From IMG/VR virus record IMGVR_UViG_3300010373_000098, positions 1-34,582 of that record: DNA of 34,582 nucleotides, one strand, 5' to 3'. Each line of letters starts with the position of its first letter. Position 1 is the first letter of the stretch. This document shows, piece after piece, positions 15,630 through 23,613 of this stretch. This DNA comes from a virus. The position numbers and the translations under genes were made by a program. The notes under the pieces are model-generated. The model was not told where the DNA came from, ran no database searches, and was given only the letters and a program-made list of their open reading frames with translations.

Positions 15630-16286
15630 TTAGGCCGCGCCCTGGAAGCCTTCGGCGGTCGGTGTGAAGGTGGACGCAGAAAGCGGGGTGAAGGCGTCTA
15701 GTGCCTGCAATTGCCAATAGATGGTGCGAGCGCCAGAGGTGGGAGAGCAGATGATCCGAGAACCTTCATCCGGGACGCAGACCGCGACCGAGCCGTCCTG
15801 CATAGCGCGGAAGTTGCCGCTCATCGTGCCGATGAAACCAGCTCGCTTGTTGGAGAAAGCTGCGCCGTCACCAGCCTGCACGCCCGAATTGGCTGTGGGA
15901 TCGGAGTTATATAGCCAGACGCGAACCGAATGGGTGGCAATGCCCGTATCTGTCGATGTGATACGAAACCGCTCCAAAGTGATCGTGTCGTCGTTGACAT
16001 CGGACACGGTGATCGAATTGGCAGTGACGGAGCCGGCGGTCGTGCTATTGGAAATTGAATAGCCTGCCACATAGGCCGTTGTATTGGCAAAGCGCGTCAT
16101 TGCCGAGCCGGCAGCGGCGATGAACTTGGTCTTGACCTTGCCCAAAAGGCTCGTGCCGGCCGGCAAACCAACATCGGAAGCGAGGACGACTGGGCGTGAA
16201 TTGGCAGCGGTAGCCTGGCCTGGAGTGAGCGGCTTTTCAACCGCGACGGTTGCCCCAGAGGAGTCCTTGACGTTCATTGTAGTCAT
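15630..16286 (-). CDS. probable head decoration or fibre-like structural protein
   Basis: A 218-residue, beta-rich protein (MTTMNVKDSSGATVAVEKPL at the N-terminus, then strands such as TAYVAGYSISNSTTAGSVTA and TGIATHSVRVWLYNSDPT). Located just downstream of the coat protein and two small genes. Composition fits a virion surface protein; family unknown. Confidence 0.7.
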   Translation of the reverse strand: MTTMNVKDSSGATVAVEKPLTPGQATAANSRPVVLASDVGLPAGTSLLGKVKTKFIAAAGSAMTRFANTTAYVAGYSISNSTTAGSVTANSITVSDVNDDTITLERFRITSTDTGIATHSVRVWLYNSDPTANSGVQAGDGAAFSNKRAGFIGTMSGNFRAMQDGSVAVCVPDEGSRIICSPTSGARTIYWQLQALDAFTPLSASTFTPTAEGFQGAA

Positions 16287-16287
16287 G

Positions 16288-16431
16288 TCAAATATCCTCT
16301 AGCAGGATCAAGAGGCCGCCATTCTGGGCTTTGGAGAAATCCATCGTGCCTGGAGGCGACGCGGCGCTATTGCTGTCGCCGGCAATCTGAGAAACGACAG
16401 GTTCAACGACTGGCTCGACATTCTGGGGCAT
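16288..16431 (-). CDS. 47-residue protein of unknown function
   Basis: Starts MPQNVEPVVEPVVSQIAGDS; the ATG overlaps the preceding TGA (TGATG), which decides the start over the longer frame to 16500. It has a repeated VEPVV segment, a Ser/Ala/Pro linker and a hydrophobic acidic end. The next gene begins one base later. Probably a small virion-associated or assembly protein. Confidence 0.6.
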   Translation of the reverse strand: MPQNVEPVVEPVVSQIAGDSNSAASPPGTMDFSKAQNGGLLILLEDI

Positions 16432-16718
16432 CAGGTGCCCTTCATCTCGACAAGGATCGAACCGGACGTGTAAGCAGAGCAATTCAGACGCGTATAGCAC
16501 CCCACGCCATTGTTGATGCGGTATACGCCCGGTGCGGTGATGGCGATGGCCGAACCGCTGGAATCCAGGCAGTTGTTATAGGTGCCGTCGCCCGTCGCAT
16601 CGACCTGGATATTGATCGTGCCAACAAACGTGCCGCCGACCTCCACGACGCCGGTCTGCATGAAGATGGCGCCGGTCGCACCGGTCGCAACAAGCGTTGC
16701 GCTTACCTGAGTTGTCAT
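16431..16718 (-). CDS. small structural protein near the coat gene
   Basis: A 95-residue, beta-rich protein (MTTQVSATLVATGATGAIFM; later GTINIQVDATGDGTYNNCLD). It has two or three Cys and many Thr/Gly, resembling small decoration or cement proteins that follow the coat gene. No family identified. Confidence 0.65.
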   Translation of the reverse strand: MTTQVSATLVATGATGAIFMQTGVVEVGGTFVGTINIQVDATGDGTYNNCLDSSGSAIAITAPGVYRINNGVGCYTRLNCSAYTSGSILVEMKGT

Positions 16719-16746
16719 GATGCCGAACCTTTATGCAGGAGAAAGT

Positions 16747-16774
16747 ACCGGGCGAGCCGTTGAGCCCGCCCGGT
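16747..16774 (-). terminator. hairpin after the coat protein gene
   Basis: ACCGGGCG (16747-16754) and CGCCCGGT (16767-16774) pair exactly, with two further pairs inside. On the minus strand it is followed by ACTTTC, a weak U-run. Placed directly after the coat gene, it may act as an attenuating terminator or 3' stabiliser. Confidence 0.55.
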
Positions 16775-16783
16775 AGGACGACA

Positions 16784-17947
16784 TCAGCCCATCAGGGCGG
16801 CGATGTGGTTCGGCTTGATCGCCTGCGCGCCCCATGCGAGGCGAATGTGGTAGACCAACTGCATGAATTGGCGATACACGGCGACATCGAAGGTGATGCC
16901 CGAGTTCGGATCGGTGATCTGCATCACGTCATCCGCCATATCCATCGGCCGGCCATCCGGGCCGATCGGCATAGCCGGGGCGCGGGTGATGAGCTGCACT
17001 GCCGACTTGGAGAAGGCCATGTTCGGGGTGTAGCTGTTGCCGATGGTCATTGCATTGGCCGTGGCGATGGTCACCATGGCGCCCGGAGTGCCCAAGACGA
17101 TGGTGCCGGGAGCCGCGACGCCAGTGTTGACCACGTATTTGTTGTTCGTATCAGCAGCGAACGTCACGACATCGCCAGCGAGCACTGTGCCCGAGCCGGT
17201 GACGAGAGCGATCGAGGACACGCCAGCAGCGGTCGAGCCCGAAGTGACATAGGACGTGCCTGTGCCCTTCGTGACCTGAACAGCCGAGTTCGAGTTGTGG
17301 ATGTCGAACCCTTCAAGACGGCCCAAGACGCCATCGCGCAGAAGCTGGTCAGAACCGGCTTCATTGACCTTGAACAGCACCGACTGCTTGCCGCGAACGT
17401 TGGCGATAGCCGCCGAGCCGAGGACAAGCTGCAGATCGGTCTGCGGAGCGCCGTTGTCATCGAGGATCTTGCGAACCTGGGCGATGTCAGACAGATCGCC
17501 AGCGGTGCCGAACGGAGCCGTGCCAGCCGTACCATAGGCGCGCGAGGCGTTCTGATAGGTGGTGTTGAACAGATCGGTCTCAACCAGGTTCACCAGGGTA
17601 CGGAAGCCCTGAACGAACTGGTTGCGCAGGATGCCAGCATAGGAGCCGGCATTGATAAGGCCGCGCTGTTCCTCGCCGTTCCAACGGATCGGAACGTGCT
17701 TGGACTTGTTGATGGTCATCGCGACGTTGTTGACGGTCTGATCGCCCGTATTCGGGGCGGTCGTTGCCGGGGTGTTGTCAGCTGCGGTCTGAGCGGTCGT
17801 GATCGGAACCAGGATGGTCTGGTCCTTCGCGGCGCGTTCGGCCGAGGAGTTACGAGAAACGGCAGGAATGAAGCCGACCATTTCGCGGGAGACGATATCC
17901 AACGCTTCGTAGAGCGTCGGGGTGAGCGACGTGAGGGTGTTAGCCAC
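16784..17947 (-). CDS. major capsid protein (P22 gp5 family)
   Basis: A 387-residue protein starting with GTG (AAGG site 9 bases upstream). The pattern is that of P22-type coats: TPTLYEALDIVSREMVGFIPAV at the N-terminus, TINKSKHVPIRWNGEEQ around residue 80, and FDVAVYRQFMQLVYHIRLAWGAQAIKPN near the C-terminus. The segment at about residues 245-290 (GTVLAGDVVTFAADTNN) probably corresponds to the insertion domain region. Scaffold gene upstream and decoration-size genes downstream fit. Confidence 0.92.
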   Translation of the reverse strand: MANTLTSLTPTLYEALDIVSREMVGFIPAVSRNSSAERAAKDQTILVPITTAQTAADNTPATTAPNTGDQTVNNVAMTINKSKHVPIRWNGEEQRGLINAGSYAGILRNQFVQGFRTLVNLVETDLFNTTYQNASRAYGTAGTAPFGTAGDLSDIAQVRKILDDNGAPQTDLQLVLGSAAIANVRGKQSVLFKVNEAGSDQLLRDGVLGRLEGFDIHNSNSAVQVTKGTGTSYVTSGSTAAGVSSIALVTGSGTVLAGDVVTFAADTNNKYVVNTGVAAPGTIVLGTPGAMVTIATANAMTIGNSYTPNMAFSKSAVQLITRAPAMPIGPDGRPMDMADDVMQITDPNSGITFDVAVYRQFMQLVYHIRLAWGAQAIKPNHIAALMG

Positions 17948-18073
17948 TTGAGTGACCTTTCAATGATGGGGGTTGGGGGTGCTTGGCTGCGCAAAGGCGC
18001 AATCGCGGGCTATCCGGCCCAAACACCGCTCCCCATCCAGGTCACGGCACGTAGTCAGGGTATCTTGTAGGTC

Positions 18074-18835
18074 TCAGGCCTCAGTAAGAGTGAAGCCGTC
18101 TTTCATCTTCGCCATCTGTTCCGCAGGGGCGAGCTTTTCGAACTGTGAGCGGGGCATGGCTTTCGCGCCATTGCCGCTATTACCGCCACCAGGTCGAGCG
18201 CCCGAGCCGCTGGAGCCCGTGCCCTTCATGATGGAATCCTTCTGGGGATAGGCATCCACAAGCATCTCAATCGCTTCCTCGAAGTCAGCGACCTCACCAG
18301 GTTTGGCGCGGCTGTAGATGGCATTCCCAGCGTGATCCTTGGCGACAATCTTGCCGTCCTTGATCTCGAAATTGTTGCCGAACCGAGCCTGCAGCAGGTC
18401 GGACGGAATGGCGATCTTGTCGGCGATGAACTTCGACCGGGCAAAGCTGCCGCCGATCTTCTCGCCGTAGAGTTCGCCTTTGAGGCTGTCGCGCTCCTTG
18501 ACGATCGGCTCGAATTCGGCTCGAACGGCCTTGATCGCTTCTGCCTTCACCTTCTCGACTTCGCCGGCATCGACAAGCTTCTTGTCGTCCAGGTTCTTGA
18601 GGGTGGTCATGGCCCGTAGCGCGGCTTCCGGATCGGAGATGCCCTCGAACGCCTTCAGCGCCTTCTCAGCGGTCTCCTTGGCCTCACGATGGCCCTTGGC
18701 TTCGGAGTTGAGCCGCGCAATGGTAGAAATTGTAGTGGCGGCATCGAAGGCGACTTCCTTGCCGTCGTCATGCACGTAGACAGGCTTGCCGTCCTGAACG
18801 ACCACGTGGCCGTCAGCATCAAGTTTGAGTTTCAT
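18074..18835 (-). CDS. capsid scaffolding protein
   Basis: A 253-residue protein between portal and coat. The N-terminus is a small domain (MKLKLDADGHVVVQDGKPVY), followed by a long charged helical region (residues about 45-125, many Glu/Lys/Ala) and a Gly/Ser-rich linker before a basic C-terminal helix (MPRSQFEKLAPAEQMAKMKDG). This is the layout of scaffold proteins that bind the coat by their C-terminus. No protease catalytic motif was seen. A GAGGAA site lies 5 bases before the ATG. Confidence 0.82.
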   Translation of the reverse strand: MKLKLDADGHVVVQDGKPVYVHDDGKEVAFDAATTISTIARLNSEAKGHREAKETAEKALKAFEGISDPEAALRAMTTLKNLDDKKLVDAGEVEKVKAEAIKAVRAEFEPIVKERDSLKGELYGEKIGGSFARSKFIADKIAIPSDLLQARFGNNFEIKDGKIVAKDHAGNAIYSRAKPGEVADFEEAIEMLVDAYPQKDSIMKGTGSSGSGARPGGGNSGNGAKAMPRSQFEKLAPAEQMAKMKDGFTLTEA

Positions 18836-18910
18836 GAGTTCCTCTGGGCATCCGCCCGGCTAGTGGGCGATCCCGCCCGATGCACCAACTGACATCCGCC
18901 AGATGGCTAA

Positions 18911-20440
18911 TTACGCGACCGCTCCAGTCACAGCGACAGAGCCGCCCTTGCCGCCAATATTGGCGCCTGCATTCGACTGCGGGCCGATGATTTCCTGACC
19001 GGTAACCGGGTCAATTGGCACGTCAGGCTCGAGACCGGCCAACTCGTCAGCCAAGTCCGTCTCTTCCTGATCTGGATCGAAATCGGCCGGCAGAACATCG
19101 AACCTGCGAAGCCCATCCCAATACGTGCGAAGCGTGATATCCTTGGCGTTGCGGGCTGCCTGGAGCGTCTGAAGTGGTGCCGGAGCATAAGGTTCGATCG
19201 AGAAATCAACGTCGACAGTGACCTCAACGTTCTCGGGTTCTCTCAGCCATTGGGCGGTATAGACAAACGCTTGCTCAAGAGCGTCCTGAAGGTCCAGAGC
19301 CCACGCCTGCACGGAGGAATGAGCCTTGGCAGCTTCAATTGATTGGCCGGTAGCCGTAGGCGTGCCAGACTTCGGTGTAAGCGGCTGCATGCCCAAACGA
19401 CGGATGTCATCGATTACCGATTGAACGTGATCGCGGACTTCCTTGATGTTTGCGGCGTCGGGCTGGACGAAAGACCAGCTTGTCGCGCTCTCACCAGGAG
19501 GCGCCACCAGGACACGCTTAGGTCCCACGGCAACGCTAACGCCTTTTTCGAGTGCAAACCCATTCGCGGACAGCATCGGCGAGCCGGCAAACGTCAGAAT
19601 TTCATCCAGCCTGCTCAATGAGCGATAAAGCTCAATCTGCATGTCAGCCAGATCGATCAGGGGCGGGATAACCTGATGCTCGCCCTGCCTATCTCCTGTG
19701 TAGAACAAAACCAGCGGGATGGAATCGAGCGTAATTTGTCCATCCGCGATCATCACATAGGCTGGCTTTTCGACCGTCTCCGTCTTTTGCTGCTGCTCCC
19801 AAAGCTGCCAGTTAGGCTTGCCCGTCTCATCGAGGAATAACACACGGACGCGGTTGACTTCCTTCGCTCCGAACCCCTCGGGAATGACAGCGCATTCCTT
19901 GATGCGCACATGGGTGACGCGCTCAACGCCGTTGATGAAGTCGGTATAGAGCGCGATGATGTCCTTGGCGTCGATCTGGACCCAATAAGGGCGAACGCCA
20001 GCCGCCTTTTCTTCGGCAACTGTGGCCGTCTTCGTCATTGTCGGGAAGTCAACGAGGATGGCATGCATCCCGTTGGCAACGCCGTTCTTGAATGTGGCTC
20101 GGGCAAAGGCTGTCAGGCTGTTGCCGCGAGAATCGATGTCTTCGACGAGATCCTTGATCCGCGAGCTTGCGCCCTCGTCTATCGAAACATCCTTGCTGAA
20201 CGGCTTCGATGCCAGGGACCGTAGAACGTCGACGAACTCAGGCCGCCACGGTGCCGCCTTGTTGCGGCGGTCGTATTCGGCTCTGGATTCATCCTCATAC
20301 TTTGGCAGATAATGGTCGATCTTCTTGCGGATTGCACTTGCACCTGCAAGGATGTCGGCGATCAGCGTCCAGCTTTCAATCATCCCCTGATAGGCTTGGG
20401 ATGGTTGGTCTACTGTCTTGGCAGTGGAAGCATCAGCCAT
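18911..20440 (-). CDS. portal protein (DUF4055 family)
   Basis: A 509-residue protein of portal size with the DUF4055 pattern: RAEYDRRNKAAPWRPEFVDVLRSLASKPF near residue 55-85, NGMHAILVDFP, VQIDAKDIIALY, SIPLVLFYTGDRQG and LYRSLSRLDEILTFAGSPML. It forms the dodecameric portal at the packaging vertex. The ATG overlaps by one base (TGATG) the distal stop of the terminase frame, which indicates that the ancestral terminase gene extended to 20440. Confidence 0.92.
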   Translation of the reverse strand: MADASTAKTVDQPSQAYQGMIESWTLIADILAGASAIRKKIDHYLPKYEDESRAEYDRRNKAAPWRPEFVDVLRSLASKPFSKDVSIDEGASSRIKDLVEDIDSRGNSLTAFARATFKNGVANGMHAILVDFPTMTKTATVAEEKAAGVRPYWVQIDAKDIIALYTDFINGVERVTHVRIKECAVIPEGFGAKEVNRVRVLFLDETGKPNWQLWEQQQKTETVEKPAYVMIADGQITLDSIPLVLFYTGDRQGEHQVIPPLIDLADMQIELYRSLSRLDEILTFAGSPMLSANGFALEKGVSVAVGPKRVLVAPPGESATSWSFVQPDAANIKEVRDHVQSVIDDIRRLGMQPLTPKSGTPTATGQSIEAAKAHSSVQAWALDLQDALEQAFVYTAQWLREPENVEVTVDVDFSIEPYAPAPLQTLQAARNAKDITLRTYWDGLRRFDVLPADFDPDQEETDLADELAGLEPDVPIDPVTGQEIIGPQSNAGANIGGKGGSVAVTGAVA

Positions 20441-21780
20441 CAGCCGGTCCTGAAGCTAACAGAGTAAGCGGTTGGCGCTTCTGGGTTGAGCATCAGATCA
20501 GTCAACGCCCAGACCAGCGCATCAACGCGATCAGGCGAGCCTTCGCCGACATACCCTGAAGGTGTGAAGTTGCACATCTGGTCCTCAAGATCTGGAAACT
20601 CGCCCACATGATGCACCTTGCCTTGCTAGTAGAGGGCGCTAACCGGTTCAGCCCGAACGACCTTGCCACGACTTGCGACAACCTCTTTGAACGCTGCCTT
20701 CTTGTCCGCCGTCGCGATCGTGAAGCGAACCATGTCGCCGCCAAAGTTGCGTTCTGCTACGATCCTGTCCGCACCGTGCAAACGGTAGAGGTCAACAGCT
20801 CGCCTACCCCAGCCTTCGGGGGATAACTGGCAAGTGCCGTCCTGTAGAACGTAGCCGTGGCCATCTATTCCAAGTCCGGCCACCACGATGCCGATATCGT
20901 CGCCGCCGCCATCGCCGCGAGTGCCCGATGGATCGATCGCAACGACAATCCGACGCATCTGTGGGGCTGCAGAGACGCGCAGGCTATCGATGCCTGGCAT
21001 GACCTTGCCGTCTGGCGCTTCTCGATCTTCCTGAGACCACAAAGCACCGCTGACTTCGCTGGCCCATTCGCCAGCCTCGAACCTCAGCCTCTTGGCTGCA
21101 GACATCGAAGCCAGAACATCGAAATATTCAGGCGGAAGGTTTTCTGCGTTGTCGGTTGGGTTTACCCTCATCTCGACATATTCATCGGGATTGGGGAGCG
21201 CTTCCTTGGTGCCAGGCTTCAATTTTGCCCGGAAAAGCTGGTAGCTCCAATGCAGTTTTGACGGCGGGTTGCAGTCGAAGTAAGCTTTGAGCGACAGAAA
21301 TGCCCGTCCTGCTGCTTTGGCTATTTCGGGCGCCAACGCTACTTTCTGCGCCAGTCGAGACATTGCAGTTTCAACGGAAGCCCAAGGAATCTGGCTACTT
21401 TCGTTGAAATAGAGGGTCGCGTACTCTTGACCTAGGATCTTCTCGACCCGATCCTTATCGTCCAGACCGCCTATCCAGACCTGGGAACCGTTCGGTAGCT
21501 CAACGAAGAAATCCGTCTTGTCGAACCTGACGAGCAGTGCCGGAAAACAGAGCTTCAATACCCTTGGGAGCGTATCAGACCAAACCGATGTCTTGGCGTG
21601 GTTGAAGCGGAACCGGAAAATCACATGCCGCGATCCCGGCGCATTTAAAGCGCGCTGGATCAACGCTCTGATGAGGATGAAGGTTTTGCCGGATCTTGAC
21701 CCACCTCGCAGCATAACGTTGCGTGCCGGACCGGCCAGAAGGCGATTAGCCTCCCGTTGCTTCTCCGTCAGTTGAACCAT
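20440..21780 (-). pseudogene. terL: terminase large subunit interrupted by an in-frame amber codon
   Basis: The intact frame would encode 446 residues, usual for this family. Walker A is RGGSRSGKT at 25-33, Walker B with the catalytic Glu is ATLYFNE at 121-127, and the nuclease domain starts with AIDPSGT (Asp 283) and VAERN (Glu 343). Codon 385 is TAG (20626-20628), giving a 384-residue product. The frame continues after it for 61 codons with family-typical sequence (QGKVHHVGEFPDLEDQM, SPDRVDALVWALTDL) and stops at 20440-20442, overlapping the portal start. Relatives usually have Glu (GAG) at the TAG position. The lost part holds the last metal-binding Asp (417 or 420), so the short product should lack nuclease activity. 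Readthrough, host suppression or a sequencing error are alternatives. Confidence 0.85.
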
Positions 21781-21783
21781 GCG

Positions 21784-22299
21784 TCACAGTTGTGCATCCT
21801 CGGAGGAAACGGTCAGGTTCACCCCGCCGCTATGCTCTACGCGCTCGATGAACATGCCCAGATGCTTGGCGATCTTTTCGAGAGCTGAGTTCTTGTCCCA
21901 GACCTTGATCTTATGAACGTGCTCAATTTGGGTATTGCCGTCCGCGTCCTTACCGGTATTGCGCGATGTCACCTCGATCGAAGCGACAGTGGCCGCAAAG
22001 GCGTCAGACCAATCCTTTGGCGGCTTTAGCTGCCCAGCCTCAGTGAAAGCGTCCCGAATGTCTGATGTACCAAGACGCACAAGCTCCTTGAGCACACGCG
22101 CTATGTCGATCTCTGCCCGATCGGCACTCTTGCCCTGAATCTCAGCGACGCGCTCGGCAATGCTTTCATTTGCTTTCAAGCGTGTGGCATTGCCGCGATT
22201 GGCCTTGAATCCTGCAGTTCGGTAAGCTTCGTCGCTGGTCTGTCCCTTCGCCAAAGCTTGAGCGAAGGCTTCATGCCTTGTGTTTTTCAGGACGGGCAT
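21784..22299 (-). CDS. terS: terminase small subunit
   Basis: A 171-residue protein. Residues 5-60 contain a helix-turn-helix-like DNA-binding segment (RHEAFAQALAKGQTSDEAYRTAGF then NRGNATRLKANESIAERVAE), the common pattern of Terminase_2-type small subunits; the C-terminal half has SALEKIAKHLGMFIERVEH. It selects the packaging site on phage DNA and recruits the large subunit. The ATG directly follows the upstream TAA; the large subunit starts three bases after its stop. Confidence 0.9.
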   Translation of the reverse strand: MPVLKNTRHEAFAQALAKGQTSDEAYRTAGFKANRGNATRLKANESIAERVAEIQGKSADRAEIDIARVLKELVRLGTSDIRDAFTEAGQLKPPKDWSDAFAATVASIEVTSRNTGKDADGNTQIEHVHKIKVWDKNSALEKIAKHLGMFIERVEHSGGVNLTVSSEDAQL

Positions 22300-22596
22300 T
22301 TAGGCAGCGGCGGGCGTCTCGACTGGCGCAGCCATTGCATCGAGCGTAACCTGTAGCTTGGTCTCTGCGGCTGCCTCCGCAGCCTGTGATGTCGCAAGAT
22401 CTGCGTTCGCGGCATCCAGCGCGCTCTGGAGCTGCGCGGCCTTATCGGCGTTCGAAGCGGCGGTGGCCAGTTCGTCTTTCATTGCGGCGACATAGATATC
22501 CAGCTTGTCGAGCTTTGCGGACATGCCAGTGAAATCAACGGCTGCCATGGACTTGTTCCCTTTGAAGAGTTTGCAGAGGAAGGAGAGAATGCTCAT
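22300..22596 (-). CDS. coiled-coil protein of unknown function
   Basis: 98 residues from the ATG at 22596 (GGGGA site 9 bases away); a second candidate start at 22548 (AAGGGA site) would give MAAVDFTGMSAKLDK. The body is an Ala/Asp-rich helix with heptad-like spacing (KLDKLDIYVAAMKDELATA, LQSALDAANADLATSQ) and an Ala/Pro tail. It directly precedes the terminase small subunit gene. Function unknown. Confidence 0.7.
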   Translation of the reverse strand: MSILSFLCKLFKGNKSMAAVDFTGMSAKLDKLDIYVAAMKDELATAASNADKAAQLQSALDAANADLATSQAAEAAAETKLQVTLDAMAAPVETPAAA

Positions 22597-22614
22597 GCGT
22601 TTAATCCCCAAATG

Positions 22615-22640
22615 CAAAAGGGCGGCCTGAATACCGCCCT
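22615..22640 (-). terminator. intrinsic terminator or attenuator ahead of the packaging genes
   Basis: AGGGCGG (22619-22625) and CCGCCCT (22634-22640) pair around an 8-base loop. On the minus strand it is followed by TTTT at 22619-22616. It lies in the late operon between small leader genes and the coiled-coil/terminase genes, so read-through would need an antiterminated polymerase or would be partial. Confidence 0.65.
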
Positions 22641-22668
22641 AGTCTGGGATTTCTGATTATAGTCCGGG

Positions 22669-22863
22669 CTATCGGCTCATATATGGGCGAACATCGCGGT
22701 TCCAGTCGCCATTTCTGATATCGGCATTTGGAAAGTCTGCCTTGATTTTGGAGAGAATGTCTGTGGCGCGACCTTGATATTCAGGAACTTGGTTGCCTGC
22801 AGCATCGAAGGATGAGACCATCCCGTTTGTCCAGACTACAGCTCTAACGACGGCTATGCTCAT
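22669..22863 (-). CDS. 64-residue soluble protein of unknown function
   Basis: Starts MSIAVVRAVVWTNGMVSSFD; the ATG overlaps the upstream TGA (ATGA), which sets the start. It contains a short beta-hairpin-like part and an acidic/aromatic C-terminal half (DFPNADIRNGDWNRDVRPY). No membrane segment and no known family. Confidence 0.65.
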   Translation of the reverse strand: MSIAVVRAVVWTNGMVSSFDAAGNQVPEYQGRATDILSKIKADFPNADIRNGDWNRDVRPYMSR

Positions 22864-23078
22864 GGTCCGATGCTCGCTCTTGCGATAACCAGCCCAACCC
22901 ACAAACCACCACCAAGCGCTACGCCTAAGAGGAACTTGCCTAGCAATGTCGCTAGTATCTTGAGGACGCCGCCGGAAATCGTCATGCTGGGCGAGCGAAC
23001 TGCTTCCGTGAGACTGTCGAAGGTTCTATCCATTCCTTCAACATAATCCTTCCATGGTGGTATTTGAATCCCGGCCAT
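22860..23078 (-). CDS. small membrane protein, holin-like in size
   Basis: A 72-residue protein with a polar N-terminus (MAGIQIPPWKDYVEGMDRTF) and one long hydrophobic stretch at about residues 36-66 (GGVLKILATLLGKFLLGVALGGGLWVGLVIA) that could form one or two membrane passes. It is next to a tiny lipoprotein gene. A lysis role is possible but no endolysin is nearby, so this is not proven. Confidence 0.7.
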   Translation of the reverse strand: MAGIQIPPWKDYVEGMDRTFDSLTEAVRSPSMTISGGVLKILATLLGKFLLGVALGGGLWVGLVIARASIGP

Positions 23079-23085
23079 GAAATAT

Positions 23086-23187
23086 TCACCGGCAATTTGG
23101 ATCGACTAGGAACCTTTGATAGCTGCATGGCTGTTGAGAAGCGCATGCTGTGAGGCAAAGAAGAAGGGCCAGGAGTGCAAACTGCAT
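23086..23187 (-). CDS. 33-residue lipoprotein
   Basis: MQFALLALLLCLTAC is a short signal peptide with a lipobox (LTAC, Cys 15), followed by 18 residues with two more cysteines (ASQQPCSYQRFLVDPNCR). The ATG overlaps the preceding TAA as TAATG, strong support despite the small size. After processing, an 19-residue lipidated peptide would remain. Its neighbour is a small membrane protein. Outer-membrane spanins of the Rz1 type are similar in size, but there is no Pro-rich part and no inner-membrane partner with a coiled coil adjacent. Confidence 0.7.
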   Translation of the reverse strand: MQFALLALLLCLTACASQQPCSYQRFLVDPNCR

Positions 23188-23363
23188 TAACCGAACTCCT
23201 TGAGCATCTCCGCCTGGCGCTCAAGCCACTCGATGACCTGGGCGATTGGCATGGAAGCCGCCATCAGGTTCACCGCGCATTCCCCGAACTGCTTGGACTG
23301 CTCTGCAACGAAGCGGGCTGTCGCCTGTCTTGCAATTCGGTCAATGTCGCTGGGTTCAGCCAT
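23187..23363 (-). CDS. 58-residue helical protein, first gene of the late operon
   Basis: Starts MAEPSDIDRIARQATARF and ends WLERQAEMLKEFG. It is an amphipathic, charged helical protein without membrane segment. It lacks its own ribosome site; its ATG follows directly on a TAA (TAAATG) that closes a short leader frame having a good AGGAG site, so translation is probably coupled. It is the first sizeable gene after the promoter at 23.6 kb. Confidence 0.65.
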   Translation of the reverse strand: MAEPSDIDRIARQATARFVAEQSKQFGECAVNLMAASMPIAQVIEWLERQAEMLKEFG

Positions 23364-23390
23364 TTAGACGCTAACTTCATCGCCGCGCAT
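23364..23390 (-). CDS. possible 8-codon leader peptide
   Basis: An ATG at 23390 with AGGAG 7 bases upstream encodes MRGDEVSV and stops directly before the next ATG. It may load ribosomes for the 58-residue gene. The same frame is open upstream to a TTG at 23567, so the peptide could instead be the end of a 67-residue protein, though that frame would begin only a few bases after the predicted transcript start. Confidence 0.4.
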   Translation of the reverse strand: MRGDEVSV

Positions 23391-23515
23391 TGGATGGCTC
23401 CTGTTGGGCTTTGCCGGCGGCAGACGCTTAACGACCGCGCTTAATCGACCCGATGCGTTTCGACGCGACGGGCAATGCCGGCAAACTCTGAATTTTGGCA
23501 AATTGAGGGTGAGCG

Positions 23516-23559
23516 CTGGGACGGTGAGTTTCCCGCTGATGAGCCGTGACGTGTCCCAG
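23516..23559 (-). other. inverted repeat in the late leader
   Basis: CTGGGAC (23516-23522) and GTCCCAG (23553-23559) can pair around a 30-base loop in the leader RNA just after the predicted start of transcription. It could be a recognition structure for antitermination or a simple RNA fold. Confidence 0.4.
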
Positions 23560-23580
23560 TCGCCCAAATCACCTGCGGAA

Positions 23581-23609
23581 AATATACAGGCGCTTTCTTT
23601 CTATTGCAA
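23581..23609 (-). promoter_or_regulatory. probable late promoter (sigma70 type)
   Basis: On the minus strand TTGCAA (23609-23604), a 17-base spacer and TATATT (23586-23581). Start of transcription is expected near 23574. The site lies in the gap between the NusG-like gene stop (23614) and the first late gene (23363), the position of the Q-controlled promoter in lambdoid phages. Confidence 0.65.
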
Positions 23610-23613
23610 GTGG

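Noticed and set aside
16733-18070. A 445-codon plus-strand frame
   Set aside because: It is a shadow of the major capsid gene and has no ribosome site or domain.
18838-18910. Hairpin between portal and scaffold genes as a terminator
   Set aside because: GC-rich complementary segments exist but no T-run follows on the minus strand, so termination is not supported.
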